Under the pieces are notes generated by a model. That model did no database searches. It saw only the letters and a list, made by a program, of their open reading frames with translations, and was not told the origin of the DNA. A DNA stretch of 64,000 nucleotides. Origin: CALMFG01 sp963674805. GTDB taxonomy: Bacteria > Bacillota > Clostridia > Christensenellales > CALMFG01. The stretch is from contig CAXXNY010000016.1 in the NCBI GenBank assembly GCA_963674805.2, positions 434,001 to 498,000 of the forward strand, given 5' to 3'. Of this stretch, positions 24,321 to 32,838 are shown piece by piece. Each line of letters begins with the position of its first letter. Within the stretch, counting starts at the first letter, position 1. A program made the translations under genes and the position numbers.

Positions 24321-26360
24321 TTACACGCAAATTCTCAAGACCGGCTTCAGTGTGCTAAGTTGGTCATGCCCAAGCAGTGTCAAATAACTGTACCAGTCGT
24401 CAAACAGCATCAGACTGTTGGGGGTTCCGCTGTCCGTACTGATTAGGTCTGTAATAATACCCGTGCTGATGCCGAACTCAAGTATCCGGTCCCCGCCCAT
24501 GAACGTGCATACCACGCCGTAATCGCAAGCGCTGTCCGGCACGGGCGCGTCACCCGTTACCGCTGTCTTCTCGCATCCCCACAGATGCACGTCACGTATT
24601 GAGTTGGCGTCCGATACACGCGTCATCCTTAAATACGCACTTTTGATGGTTTTATTCTGCATATCCGTACGTATCTGCGTCAGGTTAAACCCGAATAATC
24701 CGGTATATATCACACCGCTTGTGTCCTCGCCCTGACGGATGTTGGACGCACCCAGCGTCACAATCTCACCATTCCCCCATGATCCGGAGAACACGGCTTC
24801 ATAGGTATATTCATACGGCGTCTGCACGCCGGTCAGAGGCGGTACATAGCCCTCCAGCGTATCGCCGTACTGAAATCCAGAGTCAAGTTGGGTATAGAGG
24901 CTGGTCACATACCGCGGACGGTTGCCGGCCGCGAGCAGCATCGCACCCGATATAATGAAGTTCTGATACGCTTCCCCGGTACCGTTTTTGGTCAATCCGC
25001 GGCTTAAGTGCTTTAAAATCATGATGTGTTGAAAATCATTGATGATATAGTCCTTCAGCGTCACATTCGCATGCACGAGTTCCACGGCCGCGCCATATTG
25101 CGGGGTGTGGCAGTAAAACCGGCTGTTTTCGATCAGGCCGTTTGAGTACCGATAGGATAATGCAGCGAAATCACAGAACGCATCTGTATAATCGGGGATG
25201 CCTGAAAAAAAGCAGTAAAAATCGATATTCTGAAACGCCACCATGGTGCAGGATTCGATAACCACGCCCCGGCTGCCTGTGCCGTATATTACCGGATTCA
25301 CCGTTCCGCCGTAGCGGTCAAAGACCAGCGTCCCCTGATATCCGCTGATAAAAAGAGTTTCGCGGTAATCCGTTCCGGATGCGAGATAGATATAAGTTGT
25401 CTGGTTGCTGATGCGCCCGGCCTTTTTCAGCGCGCCGGTGATGGTAAAAAACGGCGCATCGGATGATTCTCCGTCATTCGCGTCAGAGGCACCTGCATGC
25501 ATCGGGTTCACATACAGCGCCAGCGGAATATCCGAAAACCGGGCAAGATCATACCCGCCCATCTCCATTGATTGGGTGACAATACGGTTGAATCCGCCGG
25601 AGGATGCGCTCATGCTGATGAGCGGGTTTTCCGGATCCGGCGAATCCGGATCCAAAATATTAATGTCCACATTTGGCGTAGAGATGCTCACCCGTTCCCG
25701 GCTGATACTGATTCCGCTGGCGTATACTTCCCCTTCGTGCGGGGTCCATTCGCTGAATACTTCACCGGCTTTGAGCTGAATATCCGTCACCCGATAAATT
25801 CCTGAACCGTTGAACACGACCAGTACGCTTTTAATCCCCGCGGGTGCCGTAAACGTAATCTCCTGCTTTTCATAGCTTTGCGTATTCACCGTCTCTTCAA
25901 TGATGGTCACATCCCGCGCTGTGGAAGACGAATGCACCAGTTGCCCGTATATACCGATTGATACATCCAATCCGTTTGTGTCAATATTGCACCCAAAGCA
26001 GTAATGCTCGGCCGGTGACACGGCGATATCCGCCTGGTAGAATTCACCGGATGCAGTAAACGCACTGTGGTTCAGCGTATCATCCACTGCGGCCCACAGC
26101 GATCCGGTGCCGATGACCGAAAATCCTTCCGCGCCAAAGTTTCCCCTGCCGTTTTGGACGAGGTTTGTGCCGGATACCGAGCCGACGCCGATATCAATGC
26201 TGGCAATGCCTTTCTGCACGATCTTTTCGGATTCACCTTCAAGTATATCTGATTCGCTGATTCCGCCCATTACCTTTTTCCATAATAAATAGAGCTGGTC
26301 GTTGAGGTTTTTGATCGACAGCGGGCTCAGATCGTAGATTTCTTTAAATCCGTATCCCAT
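24321..26360 (-). CDS. Tail-spike/fibre-like protein with beta-helix region
   Basis: A 679-residue protein. A short helical N-terminus (about 1-50) could attach to the particle. A jelly-roll-like carbohydrate-binding-type region follows (about 60-200, ending SEWTPHEGEVYASG), as in many phage fibres. Then comes a stretch with parallel beta-helix character (about 270-450: the DANDGESSDAPFFTITGAL pattern and repeated short strands around GVVIESCTMVAFQNIDF). The C-terminus is a beta-rich domain. Pectate-lyase-like helices of this kind are typical of receptor-binding spikes. AAGGAG lies before the ATG. It sits directly after the nozzle-like gene, the expected place for a spike. Catalytic residues cannot be identified. 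Confidence 0.75.
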   Translation of the reverse strand: MGYGFKEIYDLSPLSIKNLNDQLYLLWKKVMGGISESDILEGESEKIVQKGIASIDIGVGSVSGTNLVQNGRGNFGAEGFSVIGTGSLWAAVDDTLNHSAFTASGEFYQADIAVSPAEHYCFGCNIDTNGLDVSIGIYGQLVHSSSTARDVTIIEETVNTQSYEKQEITFTAPAGIKSVLVVFNGSGIYRVTDIQLKAGEVFSEWTPHEGEVYASGISISRERVSISTPNVDINILDPDSPDPENPLISMSASSGGFNRIVTQSMEMGGYDLARFSDIPLALYVNPMHAGASDANDGESSDAPFFTITGALKKAGRISNQTTYIYLASGTDYRETLFISGYQGTLVFDRYGGTVNPVIYGTGSRGVVIESCTMVAFQNIDFYCFFSGIPDYTDAFCDFAALSYRYSNGLIENSRFYCHTPQYGAAVELVHANVTLKDYIINDFQHIMILKHLSRGLTKNGTGEAYQNFIISGAMLLAAGNRPRYVTSLYTQLDSGFQYGDTLEGYVPPLTGVQTPYEYTYEAVFSGSWGNGEIVTLGASNIRQGEDTSGVIYTGLFGFNLTQIRTDMQNKTIKSAYLRMTRVSDANSIRDVHLWGCEKTAVTGDAPVPDSACDYGVVCTFMGGDRILEFGISTGIITDLISTDSGTPNSLMLFDDWYSYLTLLGHDQLSTLKPVLRICV

Positions 26361-26384
26361 CGTATTCTCCTTACGCTTTTCGTT

Positions 26385-27749
26385 TTATGCGTCTTTCTCA
26401 AACCAGATTTCCGGAGAAACCAGCTCAAAATACCCGCCGCCTACATTTTGAAAGGTCAGTTTAAACCGCACGCCCTTGCCCTGCAACGCTGCCTTGATAT
26501 GGTCCGAAGACGCCGGATTGAGCTTGATGGTTTTCTGCTTGCTTTCATGTTCCGTTGTTACGGTGATGGTCATCCCTGTTCCCTTGCCGAACGCATATAG
26601 ATGCTCGAGATATTTTTTAACAGACCGGTCGCCCGCATCGGTAAACGGGGTTTCCCAAAACGCCGCAATCGGTTCACCGTTAAAGGTGTCTCCAATTCCG
26701 TATTGCTTGATGTACGGCGTGCCGTCCGAAATATACAGCTTTCCATCCGCCGCCGCAAACTGGTGCACAGTGATGCCTGTCTTAAGCATAAAACTGTCGC
26801 TCGCCAGATCATATTCCAGCACCGCATTGTTCTCCTCCGCCCCGTCCAGCGGCAGGGCAAACAGCACTTTACCGCCCCACTTCACGCCTACTGCATTATG
26901 TACCGCATCGGTATTGATCCGGTCGTAGATGCCGTCCAGCACGCCCGGCTTAAACGGCACAGCTTTAATCCCGTTATATGCGCAGATGCCGTCTGAGGAT
27001 AAGAAGAGCACCAGATCTCCGGTGTTCACAATACTTTTACCCGCAATCGTGCCCACCACGCCGTGTATCCGGCTGACTTCATAGGTGCCGGGATAGGTGC
27101 CGATAATTCGGTAAACGCTTTGGGGCTTAAACACCACCACATCGTCAAACAAGGTCTCAATTGCGATGATATAGCCGCCGTCAAAGCTGGGCAGCTCGAT
27201 AAACCCGGACTCATTGAGTGTGGAAAAATCCCGCGGGTCAAACGCGGCCGAATAATAAACACGGTCGGGATATCCGGTTACACCGCTTCCCCACATGCGT
27301 TCATAGTGCAGCGCAATATCTTTGAATGCGGGGACTGCGGTCATATTGGTGCACGTGCTGCCGTCCGTAAAAAACGGAGTGTCGATGCCGTTTGACAGCA
27401 CGCAGATATCCTCGCCGTCCAGCTGGTAATTCAAATACGTCATTACCCCGCCGGACAATCCGGATTTCAGCAGGATAAATCCGCTCCCGTCCCAGATATA
27501 AACGCTGTCTGCCGTTGCGGCCAGTAAATGGTCGCTGTAAACCGATCCCGTCCGCTTATGCAAAACCGCCAGCGACACAAACGCATCCGCACCTGCCGTG
27601 GTGTTGACTTTTTCCGTTCCCTTGGTGACACGCAGTATCCCGTCGCTCACATCCATATTCTCCGCGTTCGCGGCATAGCCGAATGCAATCTCTGGGAAGG
27701 TTTGGTTGATTCCCTTAAACACGGGAATCCTGATTCTGCCTGTTGCCAT
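26385..27749 (-). CDS. Tail-nozzle / stabilisation-like protein of a short-tailed phage
   Basis: A 454-residue, beta-rich soluble protein. It starts with the phage-like phrase VFKGINQTFPE and then shows repeated blades (YIWDGSGFILL, VYYSAAF, VVVFKPQSVYRI, ICAYNGIKAV, KLYISDGTPYIKQYG), consistent with a beta-propeller. Packaged-DNA stabilisation proteins and T7 gp12-like nozzles are built this way. AGAGGT precedes the ATG. It lies 22 bases after the adaptor gene and 24 before the spike gene, matching the order in short-tailed phages. Family assignment comes from pattern and order, not from a clear motif. Confidence 0.72.
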   Translation of the reverse strand: MATGRIRIPVFKGINQTFPEIAFGYAANAENMDVSDGILRVTKGTEKVNTTAGADAFVSLAVLHKRTGSVYSDHLLAATADSVYIWDGSGFILLKSGLSGGVMTYLNYQLDGEDICVLSNGIDTPFFTDGSTCTNMTAVPAFKDIALHYERMWGSGVTGYPDRVYYSAAFDPRDFSTLNESGFIELPSFDGGYIIAIETLFDDVVVFKPQSVYRIIGTYPGTYEVSRIHGVVGTIAGKSIVNTGDLVLFLSSDGICAYNGIKAVPFKPGVLDGIYDRINTDAVHNAVGVKWGGKVLFALPLDGAEENNAVLEYDLASDSFMLKTGITVHQFAAADGKLYISDGTPYIKQYGIGDTFNGEPIAAFWETPFTDAGDRSVKKYLEHLYAFGKGTGMTITVTTEHESKQKTIKLNPASSDHIKAALQGKGVRFKLTFQNVGGGYFELVSPEIWFEKDA

Positions 27750-27771
27750 GCTGTACCTCTTTCTTTATCCG

Positions 27772-28302
27772 CTAAAACTTATTGGTAATCTGGCTCTGCC
27801 GGCTGCCCAGTGCATTCAGGCCGGATAAGTAGCGCATCAGGAAAAACTCGCCACGCTTCTGGCGGTCTTTGCCGCCAAGCCCCAGCCCGCGGTATGCCGC
27901 GTAATCCGCCAGCAGGTAGCATTCGCGTTCCGGCAAATCCGGTTCGTCTTTGTCGGACGCCAGCCGCTCCGGCAGGTATAAATATGCCGCGATATACGCA
28001 CCGTCAGCGGCCGGGGAAATAAAAATCTGGTCTGCCGCCACCTGAAACGGGATTTTGCACCCGTTCTCATCTTTGATCTCCAGAATCCGGATCGCGTCTT
28101 TGCTTAATCCGTCAACCTGTGCGCGTCCGTCAGAAAACGTGATTAATTCTTCGTGATACTTTTGCTTTTTATCACGGCAGATGGCTTGATAGGCCTCGTT
28201 GATATACGCGGTTAACAGCGTCCGAAACTCGCTGATTTCGCCCGCTCCGGGGTCTTCCCCCATCTGGGACAGCGTCAGCTTCATGATATCGATTAACGTC
28301 AT
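27772..28302 (-). CDS. Phage adaptor (head-to-tail connector) protein
   Basis: A 176-residue mostly helical protein, with an N-terminal helix pattern TLIDIMKLTLSQMG and YINEAYQAICRDKK, a central beta part (DGRAQVDG, IRILEIKD) and C-terminal helices (ECYLLADYAAYRGLG). This is the layout of T7 gp11/SU10-type adaptors that connect the portal ring to the tail nozzle. GGCGG lies before the ATG. It precedes the nozzle-like gene. No portal gene is present anywhere in the window, which is odd for a functional phage. Confidence 0.75.
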   Translation of the reverse strand: MTLIDIMKLTLSQMGEDPGAGEISEFRTLLTAYINEAYQAICRDKKQKYHEELITFSDGRAQVDGLSKDAIRILEIKDENGCKIPFQVAADQIFISPAADGAYIAAYLYLPERLASDKDEPDLPERECYLLADYAAYRGLGLGGKDRQKRGEFFLMRYLSGLNALGSRQSQITNKF

Positions 28303-28317
28303 ATCGGCCGCCTTTCC

Positions 28318-28590
28318 TTATAAGACGCCGGCATGCCTTAAGACATCCGCCACCGATCGCGGCACTTTAACCATCTCGCCCTTTTTGATAACATAGTTAT
28401 AGCCGTTGATACAGCATTCCACCGTATCCGACTCCCCTTCGAGTTTCGGGATGATCAGGTTAACAGTGGGTTCCGCCTTTAGGTCAGCGCCGGTTTGTTC
28501 CGCGATTGCGTCGATTTGTTTTTTTGTGAGGCCCGGTTCGGCCTTTACAGGTTTTGATGCCGGTTTTGTTTTTTCGTTTTGATTTGCCAT
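28318..28590 (-). CDS. Small phage-associated protein
   Basis: A 90-residue protein with a lysine/proline-rich disordered N-terminus (about 1-25) and a compact C-terminal domain (VECCINGYNYVIKKGEMVKVP and VADVLRHAGVL). Proteins ending in a VP..VADVL pattern occur near capsid or connector genes of phages. GGAG stands before the ATG, and the frame upstream lacks a start signal. It is the first gene of the five-gene operon and begins about 70 bases after the cdaR terminator. Its exact role is unknown. No clear sigma-A promoter was found in front of it. Confidence 0.68.
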   Translation of the reverse strand: MANQNEKTKPASKPVKAEPGLTKKQIDAIAEQTGADLKAEPTVNLIIPKLEGESDTVECCINGYNYVIKKGEMVKVPRSVADVLRHAGVL

Positions 28591-28662
28591 GGGAATTGCT
28601 CCTTTGTTTTTCGCCCATGATACGAAAGCCGAACTTTCACGGCACTTGCATGTTTTTTGTGT

Positions 28663-28691
28663 ACAAAAAAACCGCCCGTAATACGGGCGGT
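28663..28691 (-). terminator. Terminator of the phosphatase-cdaA-cdaR operon
   Basis: ACCGCCCGTA and TACGGGCGGT form a perfect 10-bp stem followed by T7 on the minus strand, 14 bases after the cdaR stop codon. It separates this operon from the phage-like genes. Confidence 0.9.
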
Positions 28692-28704
28692 TGATTTTTA
28701 TCAT

Positions 28705-29985
28705 TTATTCGTTTGTGATGGTCACCTGTGCGGTGGTTGTGCTGAGTTCAATGTTATCAGCGTTAATCCGGGTCAGCGGCTCAATCAGAATCGGCATTGA
28801 GTACTCACCGGGCTCTTTGCCCGCCACATCAATATACAGCTTAATGTCACGATTCCTTAGGTTGGTCACTGCCAACGCTTCGTCCGTCACCACAACCTTT
28901 ACGGTCTTCGGCCCGACTGTCGCGGCTAACCCTTCGCCGAGGTTTCTCACCTCAATCTCGACCGCCTGGAATATCTGGGTGGTCTCTTCCGCCCTGACTT
29001 CAACGTTCACCGTCAGCGTCTGGGCCTCGTTAGTGATAATCACATCGCTGATCGGTTTAATATTTGTCTGGATGGATTGATCGGTTTTAACGCCGGTAAT
29101 ATCAATCGTTTCCACCTGAACATCCAATATCGTATCCAGAATACTCTGCTCTGCGGCCACCAGTACCGTGGTCGGCTCGGCATAATAGTTTGTCACAATA
29201 AAGCCGTCCGCTACGTCTTCCAACCCGACAATCGCACCTTTTAAATTAATAGGCACGCGTTTTTGCGGCAATACAACAACATCAACGATGACGCTCGGCA
29301 CTTCTTCGCTATATTCAACCGGGTCTAATATCTCGCCCTCTTCATCCCTTAGTACCAAAGAAATGGTCTCTTTGATGTCCTCGGTCACCTCGTGCATATC
29401 GATATAACAAACCGCTGACGATACCTGCTCCACAAATGACCTTGCGCCTTTAATCTCCACAGATTCCGGAGTAATTACCGGCTGGGAGACATAATAACTG
29501 TCGTCCGGCAGGTTTTTAAATTCATAAGCGACCGGAACTGTCCGCGTGATATAATCCTCCACGTTCAGCATAACGGTTTTTGGATTGATATCCACCACCG
29601 TACCGATTGAGGAAGACGCTTTGATCGCAACCGACTGTTCTCCCGAACGGTTGATCACCGATAAGTCAACATATGCGTTGATATTCTCTTCCGTAATCAG
29701 ATATAAATAATCCGGGTCAGCCTCAACCGTGATGTCGACTTTATCCAGGATATCTTCCAGGCTGCCCTTAATCGTCAGCCCCTTTTCGCTCAGCGAGTTG
29801 TTGTTCTGATATTTTAAGTCGAGACTTTTAAATTCCTTTTCTTTCGGCGGATTGATTTCGGTCATCACGAATCCCCAAAGGATAATGGCAAAGATAACCG
29901 ATACAATCTTCAGCCCAAGATTATTGGAAAGCACGTGCCAAAAACCCGCAAAGAATTTTTTCATCCCTTCAGAAAACTTACTCAT
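28705..29985 (-). CDS. cdaR: YbbR-domain regulator of the diadenylate cyclase
   Basis: CdaR is a membrane-anchored protein whose YbbR domains face outwards and modulate CdaA. The 426-residue protein has one N-terminal membrane segment (about residues 20-42, ending before TEINPPKEKEF) and four YbbR repeats. Each repeat ends in a strand such as TVMLNVEDYI, PSVIVDVVVLPQKRVP or VTIDITGVKT-like text. The start overlaps the end of cdaA by eight bases, so the two are translationally linked. A strong terminator follows. Confidence 0.93.
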   Translation of the reverse strand: MSKFSEGMKKFFAGFWHVLSNNLGLKIVSVIFAIILWGFVMTEINPPKEKEFKSLDLKYQNNNSLSEKGLTIKGSLEDILDKVDITVEADPDYLYLITEENINAYVDLSVINRSGEQSVAIKASSSIGTVVDINPKTVMLNVEDYITRTVPVAYEFKNLPDDSYYVSQPVITPESVEIKGARSFVEQVSSAVCYIDMHEVTEDIKETISLVLRDEEGEILDPVEYSEEVPSVIVDVVVLPQKRVPINLKGAIVGLEDVADGFIVTNYYAEPTTVLVAAEQSILDTILDVQVETIDITGVKTDQSIQTNIKPISDVIITNEAQTLTVNVEVRAEETTQIFQAVEIEVRNLGEGLAATVGPKTVKVVVTDEALAVTNLRNRDIKLYIDVAGKEPGEYSMPILIEPLTRINADNIELSTTTAQVTITNE

Positions 29986-30823
29986 GCATCTTCCTGCCTT
30001 TTCTCCTCAAGAAACTAAAGCGGCGTTTTTGATTAACCTCTTCCAGATTATAAATATCGGTCAGCATATCCCTCAGCGCCTTGCTATCAATATAGCGGAT
30101 TAGCTTGCCGTCGCGCGCAACAGAGATAACGCCGGTTTCTTCGGATACGATAATCGTCATGGAATCCGAAACTTCCGAGATGCCGAGCGCGGCCCTGTGG
30201 CGTGTGCCCAAATCCTGCCCAATCAGCCGGTTATCCGACAGCGGCAAGAAGCACCCCGCCGCAATCATCTGATTTCCCCGGAAGACAACCGCGCCGTCAT
30301 GCAGCGGTGCATTCGGGAAGAAGATATTTTCAATCAGTTCGGAAGTAATCGCCGCATCCAGCCGAGTGCCGGTTTCAACGATGTCATTAAGCCCAATTCG
30401 GTTTTCTATAACTAAAAGCGCCCCTGTCTTTGTCTTGGAGAAATAAAGACACGACGCAATGATCTTGTCAATCCGCTGTAAAATTTCATTATATTCGCTT
30501 AAGTTACGGTCAAGGATATTACCGGTTCCGAGCCGCTCCAGCGCTCGCCTGAGTTCGGGCTGGAACAACACAATCAGCACCAGTGCTCCGGCGTTAATAA
30601 TATAATTGGAAAGCCATGCGATCGTGCTCATGCCCAGCCATTCGGTCAGCTGCGCTAAAATAATAATAATACCGAATCCGCGGATAACCTGCATGGCCCG
30701 TGTATGCGCGGTGATTTTCAATAAGAAGTATATCAGCACCACAACAACGGCGATGTCTAAAACATCGACGATACTGAAATTTTCGATACTGTGTGATAAT
30801 GAATTAAAGATTCCCTCAAACAA
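29978..30823 (-). CDS. cdaA: Membrane diadenylate cyclase (c-di-AMP synthase)
   Basis: CdaA makes the second messenger c-di-AMP from two ATP. Three N-terminal membrane segments (about residues 18-38, 47-65, 70-85) are followed by the DisA_N domain with the catalytic DGAVVF and RHRAAL motifs and the TGALLVIE segment. The 281-residue length is normal. It follows the phosphatase gene by 28 bases and overlaps cdaR. The usual third partner glmM is not in this operon within the window. Confidence 0.96.
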   Translation of the reverse strand: MFEGIFNSLSHSIENFSIVDVLDIAVVVVLIYFLLKITAHTRAMQVIRGFGIIIILAQLTEWLGMSTIAWLSNYIINAGALVLIVLFQPELRRALERLGTGNILDRNLSEYNEILQRIDKIIASCLYFSKTKTGALLVIENRIGLNDIVETGTRLDAAITSELIENIFFPNAPLHDGAVVFRGNQMIAAGCFLPLSDNRLIGQDLGTRHRAALGISEVSDSMTIIVSEETGVISVARDGKLIRYIDSKALRDMLTDIYNLEEVNQKRRFSFLRRKGRKMHE

Positions 30824-30851
30824 TCGTCAGCCACCTATAAGACGTTATGCG

Positions 30852-31958
30852 TTATGCTTCCCTTTCCGTTAAAAGTAGTGTGATATCATCAATGACAGAG
30901 GATGCGTGTGATGCCATAACCGCATCCAGCAGCGCCTGTCCGGTATACTTCTTTGATGCCAGTAATAGTTTTAATTCGTCCAGCGTTTTTTCAGAAGTCT
31001 GAATATTATCCAGCCCGTCGGTATACAGCAGTAATCTGCCTCCCGGCGCAATGGCTTCGCTGTGCAAAGCAAACTCCGGTTGCTGCCAGCTGCAGACCGG
31101 CATGCCGGGCGTCAGTATTTCCTTAACTTCTTTTCCATCGTACAGCAGCGGTGCCACACTGTGTCCGGCATTCGTATATATAAACTGTCCGGTCTTTAAA
31201 TCTAATACTAACACAAAGACCGTGATATAAACACTGTTTTCAATATTCAGGTCATGATAGGATTCATACAATCCATACAGCACCTCATCCGGGCTGTCGT
31301 GTTTCTTAAACTGCGAGAATATTTCCTGACGCAGATAAACGGTCAGCATGGCGCTCATGACGCCGTGGCCGGATACATCGGCAATATACATCGCTACTTT
31401 ATCTTTGCCGATTTTAAAACAGTCATACATATCGCCGCCCAGCGTTTCGCACGGCCGGAAAATCGATGAGAACCGGTAATCCGAAACATCCGGAAGCTGG
31501 TCTCTCAGGATTGAAAGCTGCAGCGTACGCGCGACTTCCAGATCCTTAAGCATTTTTTTGTTGGATGTCAAAATGCGTTCGCGCAGCGTATATTCATTGG
31601 TAATGTCGCGGAACACTTCCACCGCCCCTGTTCCGCCATTCGCATCCATGGTCGGAGAAATATCAATCGAATACACCCGATCCGCAATGACAACATTGCC
31701 GGATACCTTTTTAAACGGTTTGCTGCCGATGCCTTTGTAGATCGGGCATTGCGGGCAAAACTCATTTTTGCATATGGTATTAAAGCACTTTTTTTTACGG
31801 GTTTTCCCGAAGACTTTCGCCAGTGCCTTATTTTCATATACAACAGTATTATCCGGTCCGATAACACGTACAAGGTCGCCCATGGTATCCAAAATCCCGG
31901 AAAAGAATGCGTCATCTTTGATTTTCCCTCTGAGATACGCCATACCATTCCCACTCAT
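30852..31958 (-). CDS. PAS-linked SpoIIE/RsbU-type protein phosphatase
   Basis: A 368-residue PP2C-type phosphatase. A PAS-like sensor (about 18-125, with a cysteine cluster CFNTICKNEFCPQC that could bind a metal or cluster) is joined by a helix to the SpoIIE domain. That domain has GGDMYD, IADVSGHG, NAGHSVAPLL and LLLYTDGLD, all metal-binding motifs. Such enzymes remove phosphate from anti-anti-sigma proteins. The ribosome-binding site is unclear, and an ATG five codons on is possible. It is the first gene of the cdaA-cdaR operon, an uncommon partner that suggests coupling of c-di-AMP with a signal. Confidence 0.88.
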   Translation of the reverse strand: MSGNGMAYLRGKIKDDAFFSGILDTMGDLVRVIGPDNTVVYENKALAKVFGKTRKKKCFNTICKNEFCPQCPIYKGIGSKPFKKVSGNVVIADRVYSIDISPTMDANGGTGAVEVFRDITNEYTLRERILTSNKKMLKDLEVARTLQLSILRDQLPDVSDYRFSSIFRPCETLGGDMYDCFKIGKDKVAMYIADVSGHGVMSAMLTVYLRQEIFSQFKKHDSPDEVLYGLYESYHDLNIENSVYITVFVLVLDLKTGQFIYTNAGHSVAPLLYDGKEVKEILTPGMPVCSWQQPEFALHSEAIAPGGRLLLYTDGLDNIQTSEKTLDELKLLLASKKYTGQALLDAVMASHASSVIDDITLLLTEREA

Positions 31959-32007
31959 ACTTTTTTATTGCCAGATGCCCGGAACACAAGGTGAACAGTT
32001 CTTTTTT

Positions 32008-32037
32008 ATTATACTATCTTCCCGATCAGATTTTCAA
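32008..32037 (-). promoter_or_regulatory. Promoter of the phosphatase-cdaA-cdaR operon
   Basis: TTGAAA and a perfect TATAAT on the minus strand are separated by 18 bases, about 50 bases before the phosphatase start codon. It is divergent from the scaffold/capsid pair. Confidence 0.75.
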
Positions 32038-32088
32038 TATTCAGTTGAAAACAAACCGTGAATATTTTACGATTTTATTACAATTATA

Positions 32089-32116
32089 TTACAGATTGTT
32101 TCTTCCGTCATATAAC
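32089..32116 (+). promoter_or_regulatory. Candidate promoter of the scaffold-capsid pair
   Basis: TTACAG and TATAAC are separated by 16 bases and lie about 73 bases before the scaffold start. The boxes are moderate matches only. Confidence 0.4.
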
Positions 32117-32189
32117 AGCTGTATAAAAACGAAAGTCTTGTGCAAGTCCTGGCCCCATATATTAACCAAAACAATTGGAGGTACTTTTG

Positions 32190-32759
32190 ATGTTTGACAA
32201 AACGGCCGAAGAAAATCCTATGCGCGACGGCGGCGCAGCGGCATCTGAACCGAGCGCGGATAATTTACAGCCCGAGGACCGCAAGGAGTATTACCGGTCC
32301 CAGCGGGAAGTGGATGAAGCGTTCAAAAAACGGTTTGCCGCATTAAAGAAAAAGTGGGAAGGTGAACAAAAGGAAAAACAAAGGGCCGAGCAGGACGAGA
32401 ACAAGGTAATGGCGTTACTGGATAAAATCGAAAATCAGAGCCGTGCATTTTTAGAGCTTTATCCTGATGTCGATATTTATGCGGTGGTGCAGGAAAACCC
32501 CTTGTTCGCATACTTGGTCATGAGCGGGAAAGACATCATTGACGCGTACGAGTTTTTGTATGCGGAGGACACCAAACAACGTATCCGGCAGGCGCTGGAA
32601 CAGGAAATCATCGGCAACATGAAAGCGAAAAACACACGACCGCGTGGCATGAACGCCGTAAACAGCGGCGGTTCATTACGGGACATCGCCAGGCTTTCGG
32701 ACGCCGATATCTTAAGAATCGACCAACGTATCAAAAACGGCGAACGTGTGACATTATAG
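32190..32759 (+). CDS. Phage scaffold-like protein
   Basis: A 189-residue hydrophilic protein with no membrane segment. A disordered acidic N-terminus (about 1-40) is followed by a long charged helix (REVDEAFKKRFAALKKKWEG), a short hydrophobic core (ELYPDVDIYAVVQENPLFAYL) and a basic C-terminal tail. This is the usual build of scaffolding proteins that shape the procapsid, and it lies directly before the capsid gene, as in phages. GGAGG stands eight bases before the ATG. The gene is intact. The assignment comes from position and composition. Confidence 0.75.
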   Translation: MFDKTAEENPMRDGGAAASEPSADNLQPEDRKEYYRSQREVDEAFKKRFAALKKKWEGEQKEKQRAEQDENKVMALLDKIENQSRAFLELYPDVDIYAVVQENPLFAYLVMSGKDIIDAYEFLYAEDTKQRIRQALEQEIIGNMKAKNTRPRGMNAVNSGGSLRDIARLSDADILRIDQRIKNGERVTL

Positions 32760-32838
32760 CCGCCCGCATTTTCCTTTTATTACAGTCTGTCCGGTTTCGG
32801 ACAGACTGCTTTATCAATATCCAAGGAGGAATTTGATC

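Noticed and set aside
23432..28590. A complete prophage
   Set aside because: There is no portal, terminase, integrase, repressor or lysis gene within 5 kb on either side, and no attachment repeats were seen.
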